The notes under the pieces are model-generated. The model saw only the letters and a list, made by a program, of their open reading frames with translations. It was not told where the DNA came from and made no database searches. Of a stretch of 7,361 bases of DNA, positions 5,742 through 7,361 are shown one piece after another (within the stretch, counting starts at the first letter, position 1; each line of letters opens with the position of its first letter). Both the position numbers and the translations under genes were made by a program. The stretch lies in assembly GCA_019594025.1 (NCBI GenBank), contig JAFDUB010000083.1, forward strand, positions 1-7,361, given 5' to 3'. The DNA is from Thermoplasmata archaeon. GTDB taxonomy: Archaea; Thermoplasmatota; Thermoplasmata; Halarchaeoplasmatales; Halarchaeoplasmataceae.

Positions 5742-6200
5742 CTATATCTTAATACCGAGCAATTTTGCCCACTTATCCAATATTTCGTCGGTCAAGGCGT
5801 AACCCTTTCCGTGGGAATCGTCTACACGCCTAACCACCTGTTTTTCTTCTAACCGCTTCAAACGGTCCCTAACGGTATGTCGAGAGGCCGAACCTCGACG
5901 TTCTCTCATACGCTGGGCAATTTGAGTGATGTTCAAGGGAATACCCGAGCTTAGAAGTATCTCCACTATACTTTCCATGACCGGGTCGTCTATTTCAGGT
6001 AATAACGAAGGGGATACCTTCCCGTATCGCTGATAAAGGGACAGCATCTGGATGTACTTACGCTCTATTTCAGAATTGGTGGAGAGTTTACTCAATACGT
6101 TACCGTGAAGGTTCATGAATTTCTCTAGCATGTGTTCAAGGTTTCTCACCTGTGATTTTAGGGACTTTATTTCTTCACGTAAATCCTCGTCATCCGTCAT
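5742..6200 (-). CDS. winged-helix transcriptional regulator with N-terminal coiled coil
   Basis: This 152-residue protein begins with an acidic heptad-rich region (about 5-38: REEIKSLKSQVRNLEHMLEKF), probably a dimerising coiled coil. A winged helix-turn-helix follows (about 72-138). VMESIVEILLSSG forms helix 1, LNITQIAQRMRER helix 2, ASRHTVRDRLKRLEEKQVV the recognition helix, and RRVDDSHGKGYALT the wing. It ends LDKWAKLLGIKI. This fold is typical of archaeal MarR/ArsR/Lrp-type regulators; no ligand domain is evident, so the coiled coil may do the sensing or dimerising. The ATG at 6200 has a TATA centred about 28-29 bases upstream and no Shine-Dalgarno site. It is the first gene of a three-gene operon and is divergent from another regulator across a palindrome-bearing intergenic region, so autoregulation is likely. 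Target genes are unknown. Confidence 0.82.
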   Translation of the reverse strand: MTDDEDLREEIKSLKSQVRNLEHMLEKFMNLHGNVLSKLSTNSEIERKYIQMLSLYQRYGKVSPSLLPEIDDPVMESIVEILLSSGIPLNITQIAQRMRERRGSASRHTVRDRLKRLEEKQVVRRVDDSHGKGYALTDEILDKWAKLLGIKI

Positions 6201-6224
6201 TGGAGGATTCTATTGTGTGGATGA

Positions 6225-6237
6225 CAATAAGTTTTTT
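6225..6237 (-). promoter_or_regulatory. BRE/TATA promoter of the wHTH operon
   Basis: The minus strand reads CAAAAAACTTATT; the TATA-like ACTTATTG part is centred about 28-29 bases upstream of the ATG at 6200, giving a leaderless first cistron. It abuts the inverted repeat at 6238-6263. Confidence 0.5.
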
Positions 6238-6263
6238 GGAGATTAATACCTTAATGCATCTCC
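6238..6263. promoter_or_regulatory. bipartite inverted repeat, candidate operator
   Basis: The outer arms are GGAGAT (6238-6243) and ATCTCC (6258-6263). Nested inside is ATTAA-TACC-TTAAT (6242-6255). The element fills the space between the minus-strand TATA (6225-6237) and the plus-strand TATA (6270-6277), so a bound dimer could block or activate both divergent regulator genes. No protein-binding evidence is available from sequence alone. Confidence 0.45.
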
Positions 6264-6269
6264 TAAATA

Positions 6270-6287
6270 ATTAAGTAGTATTAAGTA
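6270..6287 (+). promoter_or_regulatory. tandem TATA-like repeats before the TrmB-like gene
   Basis: ATTAAGTA occurs twice, at 6270-6277 and 6280-6287, one helical turn (10 bp) apart. The first copy is centred about 30 bases from the ATG at 6304 and suits a leaderless start. The second copy, about 20 bases away, is too close to act as its TATA box for that start and may be a regulator half-site or a chance duplication. Confidence 0.45.
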
Positions 6288-6303
6288 CATAATCGCTCTA
6301 CAC

Positions 6304-6663
6304 ATGAAACCGAACTTGTCTCTAGAAGATATCGGATGCAGCACGGTCTTGGAGTGCCTTTACGACCTAGCGGACATAGACAAGAAGGTATTTTCATTTT
6401 TAAAGGATGGTGGAGAATATCGCGCTAAAGAGGTGGCGGAGAAGATGGAGCGAGATCAAAGCACTGCATATAGATCATTGGAGAGATTGGTTGATTGTGG
6501 GATGGTTTATAAGGAAAAGAACAATATAAGAAACGGAGGCTATTACTTCCTCTACTCGGCGAGACCTTTGGACTTGATCAAGGAAGAAGCCCTTGAATGT
6601 CTTGAAAAATGGTATGAGAGGATGAAGGAATCCATTGAAGAAATCAACGGATTCATAGAGTAA
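6304..6663 (+). CDS. TrmB-like winged-helix transcriptional regulator
   Basis: This 119-residue protein is a winged helix-turn-helix followed by a helical tail. CLYDLADIDKKVFSFLKDGG (18-37) forms the first helices. YRAKEVAEKMERDQSTAYRSLERLVDCGMVYKEK (39-72) holds the helix-turn-helix and recognition helix. NGGYYFLYSARP (77-88) is the wing, and 90-117 is a probable dimerising coiled coil. The DxSTxYRSLxRLVxxGMV pattern with a GGYYFxYxA wing is characteristic of short archaeal TrmB-family regulators that lack the C-terminal sugar-binding domain. Four cysteines (C12, C18, C65, C99) leave room for redox sensing, though none forms a recognised motif. The likely promoter is the first ATTAAGTA element upstream. 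The gene is divergent from the wHTH operon and overlaps the end of the thioredoxin gene by 11 bp tail to tail. Targets are unknown; the adjacent palindrome is a candidate. Confidence 0.85.
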   Translation: MKPNLSLEDIGCSTVLECLYDLADIDKKVFSFLKDGGEYRAKEVAEKMERDQSTAYRSLERLVDCGMVYKEKNNIRNGGYYFLYSARPLDLIKEEALECLEKWYERMKESIEEINGFIE

Positions 6664-6982
6664 AGCTCTCTTCGATTTTATCTATGAATTGTTCCTTGGA
6701 TAGTGCACCCTGTACTTGCCCGACCACCTGCCCATCCTCGAAGAACAGGAATGCAGGGATCTTCTGGATGCCGTACTGGTTTGCAACCCTATTGTTTTCC
6801 TCAATATTCACTTCTCCGAAGCTGATATTCCCCTTAAAGTGACCCGCTAGGTCCTCAAAGGTTGGCTTGACTGCTTTGCAGGGAGCGCACCATGTTGCCC
6901 AAAAATCCACTATCGCTCTCTCGTTCTCTTCCAGGAATGATCCGAAACCTTCATCACTCAGTTCTTTTACGTCGTCGTTCAC
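6653..6982 (-). CDS. thioredoxin
   Basis: This is a 109-residue single-domain thioredoxin, the usual length. The active site is W31-C-A-P-C35, with the buried aspartate D26 in VDFWATWCAPC and the cis-proline P76 in KIPAFLFFEDG. The fold is complete through the last strand and helix (GQVQGALSKEQFIDKIEE). It has no signal peptide, so it acts in the cytoplasm, reducing protein disulfides with electrons from a thioredoxin reductase that is not in this window. The start is GTG at 6982, supported by GGAGGT six bases upstream. The ATG at 6996 is rejected because it reaches a stop after three codons. The gene has its own promoter near 7023-7038 and a short leader. It overlaps the convergent TrmB-like gene by 11 bp and is divergent from the CPDC protein, making a small redox cluster. 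WCAPC rather than WCGPC is a common natural variant. Confidence 0.96.
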   Translation of the reverse strand: MNDDVKELSDEGFGSFLEENERAIVDFWATWCAPCKAVKPTFEDLAGHFKGNISFGEVNIEENNRVANQYGIQKIPAFLFFEDGQVVGQVQGALSKEQFIDKIEESFTL

Positions 6983-6988
6983 GTTTAT

Positions 6989-6994
6989 ACCTCC
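6989..6994 (-). promoter_or_regulatory. strong Shine-Dalgarno site of thioredoxin
   Basis: GGAGGT on the minus strand lies six bases before the GTG start at 6982 and fixes that start. It is the best ribosome binding site in the window. Confidence 0.75.
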
Positions 6995-7022
6995 ATTTTC
7001 AAAAAACCACAGATTGGGTTAT

Positions 7023-7038
7023 CTATTTAGTCTTTACC
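7023..7038 (-). promoter_or_regulatory. BRE/TATA promoter of thioredoxin
   Basis: The minus strand reads GGTAAAGA followed by CTAAATAG. A start about 26 bases downstream, near 7000, would give a leader of about 18 nt carrying the GGAGGT site. Confidence 0.5.
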
Positions 7039-7061
7039 ACCAGATTAGATATTGCATACTT

Positions 7062-7079
7062 GGCAAAAGATTAAAAATA
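7062..7079 (+). promoter_or_regulatory. BRE/TATA promoter of the CPDC redox gene
   Basis: GGCAAAAG followed by ATTAAAAATA (7070-7079) is centred about 27 bases before the ATG at 7101, so transcription should begin at or next to the start codon (leaderless). Confidence 0.6.
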
Positions 7080-7080
7080 G

Positions 7081-7092
7081 AGTACCCGTACT
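7081..7092. promoter_or_regulatory. inverted repeat between TATA and start, candidate operator
   Basis: AGTAC-CC-GTACT is a perfect five-base inverted repeat with a two-base spacer. It lies directly between the TATA box (7070-7079) and the expected start at 7101, a classic position for a repressor site in archaea. It is short, so chance occurrence is possible. Confidence 0.35.
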
Positions 7093-7100
7093 ACACCGAT

Positions 7101-7361
7101 ATGAGCGAACAAACAGAAGAAGGAAAAGTTACTATTGAATTCATATTTTCGGACACGTGTCCCGATTGTCCACCGGCTAAAGAACTAGTAGACAGAATCG
7201 CGCGAGAATTCGAAGAATTTGAAGTCAAGTACCTTGAGGCAAGAGATAATCCAGGCCTTATAGAAAAATACGACATAACACACGTTCCAACTGTAGTGAT
7301 AAACGGGGAAGTAGCTTTTGTCGAAAGCCTTACCGAGGTTAAACTGAGAACCAAACTCCAA
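7101..7361 (+). CDS. thioredoxin/glutaredoxin-like protein with CPDC active site (partial, runs off the right edge)
   Basis: The reading frame is open from ATG 7101 through all 87 codons to the window end, so the C-terminus is missing. The first strand (VTIEFIFSDT) leads into the active site C20-P-D-C23. A helix (AKELVDRIAREF) and second strand (FEVKYLEA) follow, then the cis-proline P63 in ITHVPTVVING, as in thioredoxin-fold reductases. The short spacing before the CxxC and the lack of the Trp of WCxPC place it nearer the archaeal glutaredoxin-like or small thioredoxin-like proteins than true thioredoxin. It probably catalyses dithiol-disulfide exchange in the cytoplasm; the partner is unknown. 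The start is supported by a well-placed TATA (leaderless). It is divergent from thioredoxin across 118 bases. A minus-strand frame over the same bases is its antisense shadow. What follows the window edge, including possible fusion to another domain, cannot be seen. Confidence 0.85.
   Translation, partial: MSEQTEEGKVTIEFIFSDTCPDCPPAKELVDRIAREFEEFEVKYLEARDNPGLIEKYDITHVPTVVINGEVAFVESLTEVKLRTKLQ

Noticed and set aside
6985..6996. ATG at 6996 as a thioredoxin start or tiny leader peptide
   Set aside because: It reads three codons then stops, and its bases form the GGAGGT ribosome binding site, so it is most likely incidental.
7091..7354. Minus-strand 87-codon open frame at the right edge
   Set aside because: It is antisense to the CPDC thioredoxin-fold gene, which has an active site, a cis-proline and a promoter.
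1..7361. CRISPR array, insertion sequence, attachment site or prophage
   Set aside because: No regularly spaced repeats, transposase, integrase or terminal inverted repeats were seen; the tRNA 3' end has no duplicated copy within the window.

Overview
The window is an archaeal chromosomal segment, most likely euryarchaeal. Four things point there: the archaea-associated families DUF123 (GIY-YIG) and DUF131, a TrmB-like winged-helix regulator, and promoters with a TATA box centred about 26-30 bases upstream of the start codon, so that most transcripts would be leaderless. Shine-Dalgarno sites appear only before downstream operon genes and before thioredoxin. A Thermoplasmatota-like lineage is possible, but the sequence read alone does not settle it. 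No mobile element, CRISPR array or rRNA gene is visible. Genes are tightly packed and no gap exceeds about 120 bases.

Layout. A minus-strand tRNA-Pro(CGG) with an encoded CCA lies at 27-104. Upstream of it, on the same strand, is a DUF123 GIY-YIG nuclease-like gene (151-564). This gene diverges from a DUF131 membrane protein (619-981), and the two appear to share one near-palindromic TATA element. Next come a 12-TM MFS exporter (1039-2313) and an M20 metallopeptidase (2374-3426), each with its own promoter. The M20 gene meets a minus-strand gamma-glutamyltransferase-like Ntn hydrolase (3420-5006) tail to tail with a 7-bp overlap.

A minus-strand three-gene operon follows, transcribed from 6200 down to 5070. 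It encodes a coiled-coil winged-helix regulator, an acidic helical protein of unknown function and a small single-TM basic protein of unknown function, and it ends at a T-rich terminator. It diverges from a TrmB-like regulator (6304-6663). The shared intergenic region holds a bipartite inverted repeat lying exactly between the two core promoters. The TrmB-like gene overlaps the end of a minus-strand thioredoxin (6653-6982). Thioredoxin diverges from a second thioredoxin-fold gene with a CPDC active site, which runs off the right edge (7101-7361+).

How the genes may work together. The M20/GGT-like pair suggests peptide or acylated/glutamylated amino-acid turnover in the cytoplasm, with an MFS exporter next door; this link is inference. 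The right side is a regulatory and redox neighbourhood, with two divergently promoted wHTH regulators followed by two divergently promoted disulfide reductases. The least explained parts are the two unknown proteins in the regulator operon, the palindrome between the regulator promoters, and the GGT-like enzyme's non-canonical substrate pocket.
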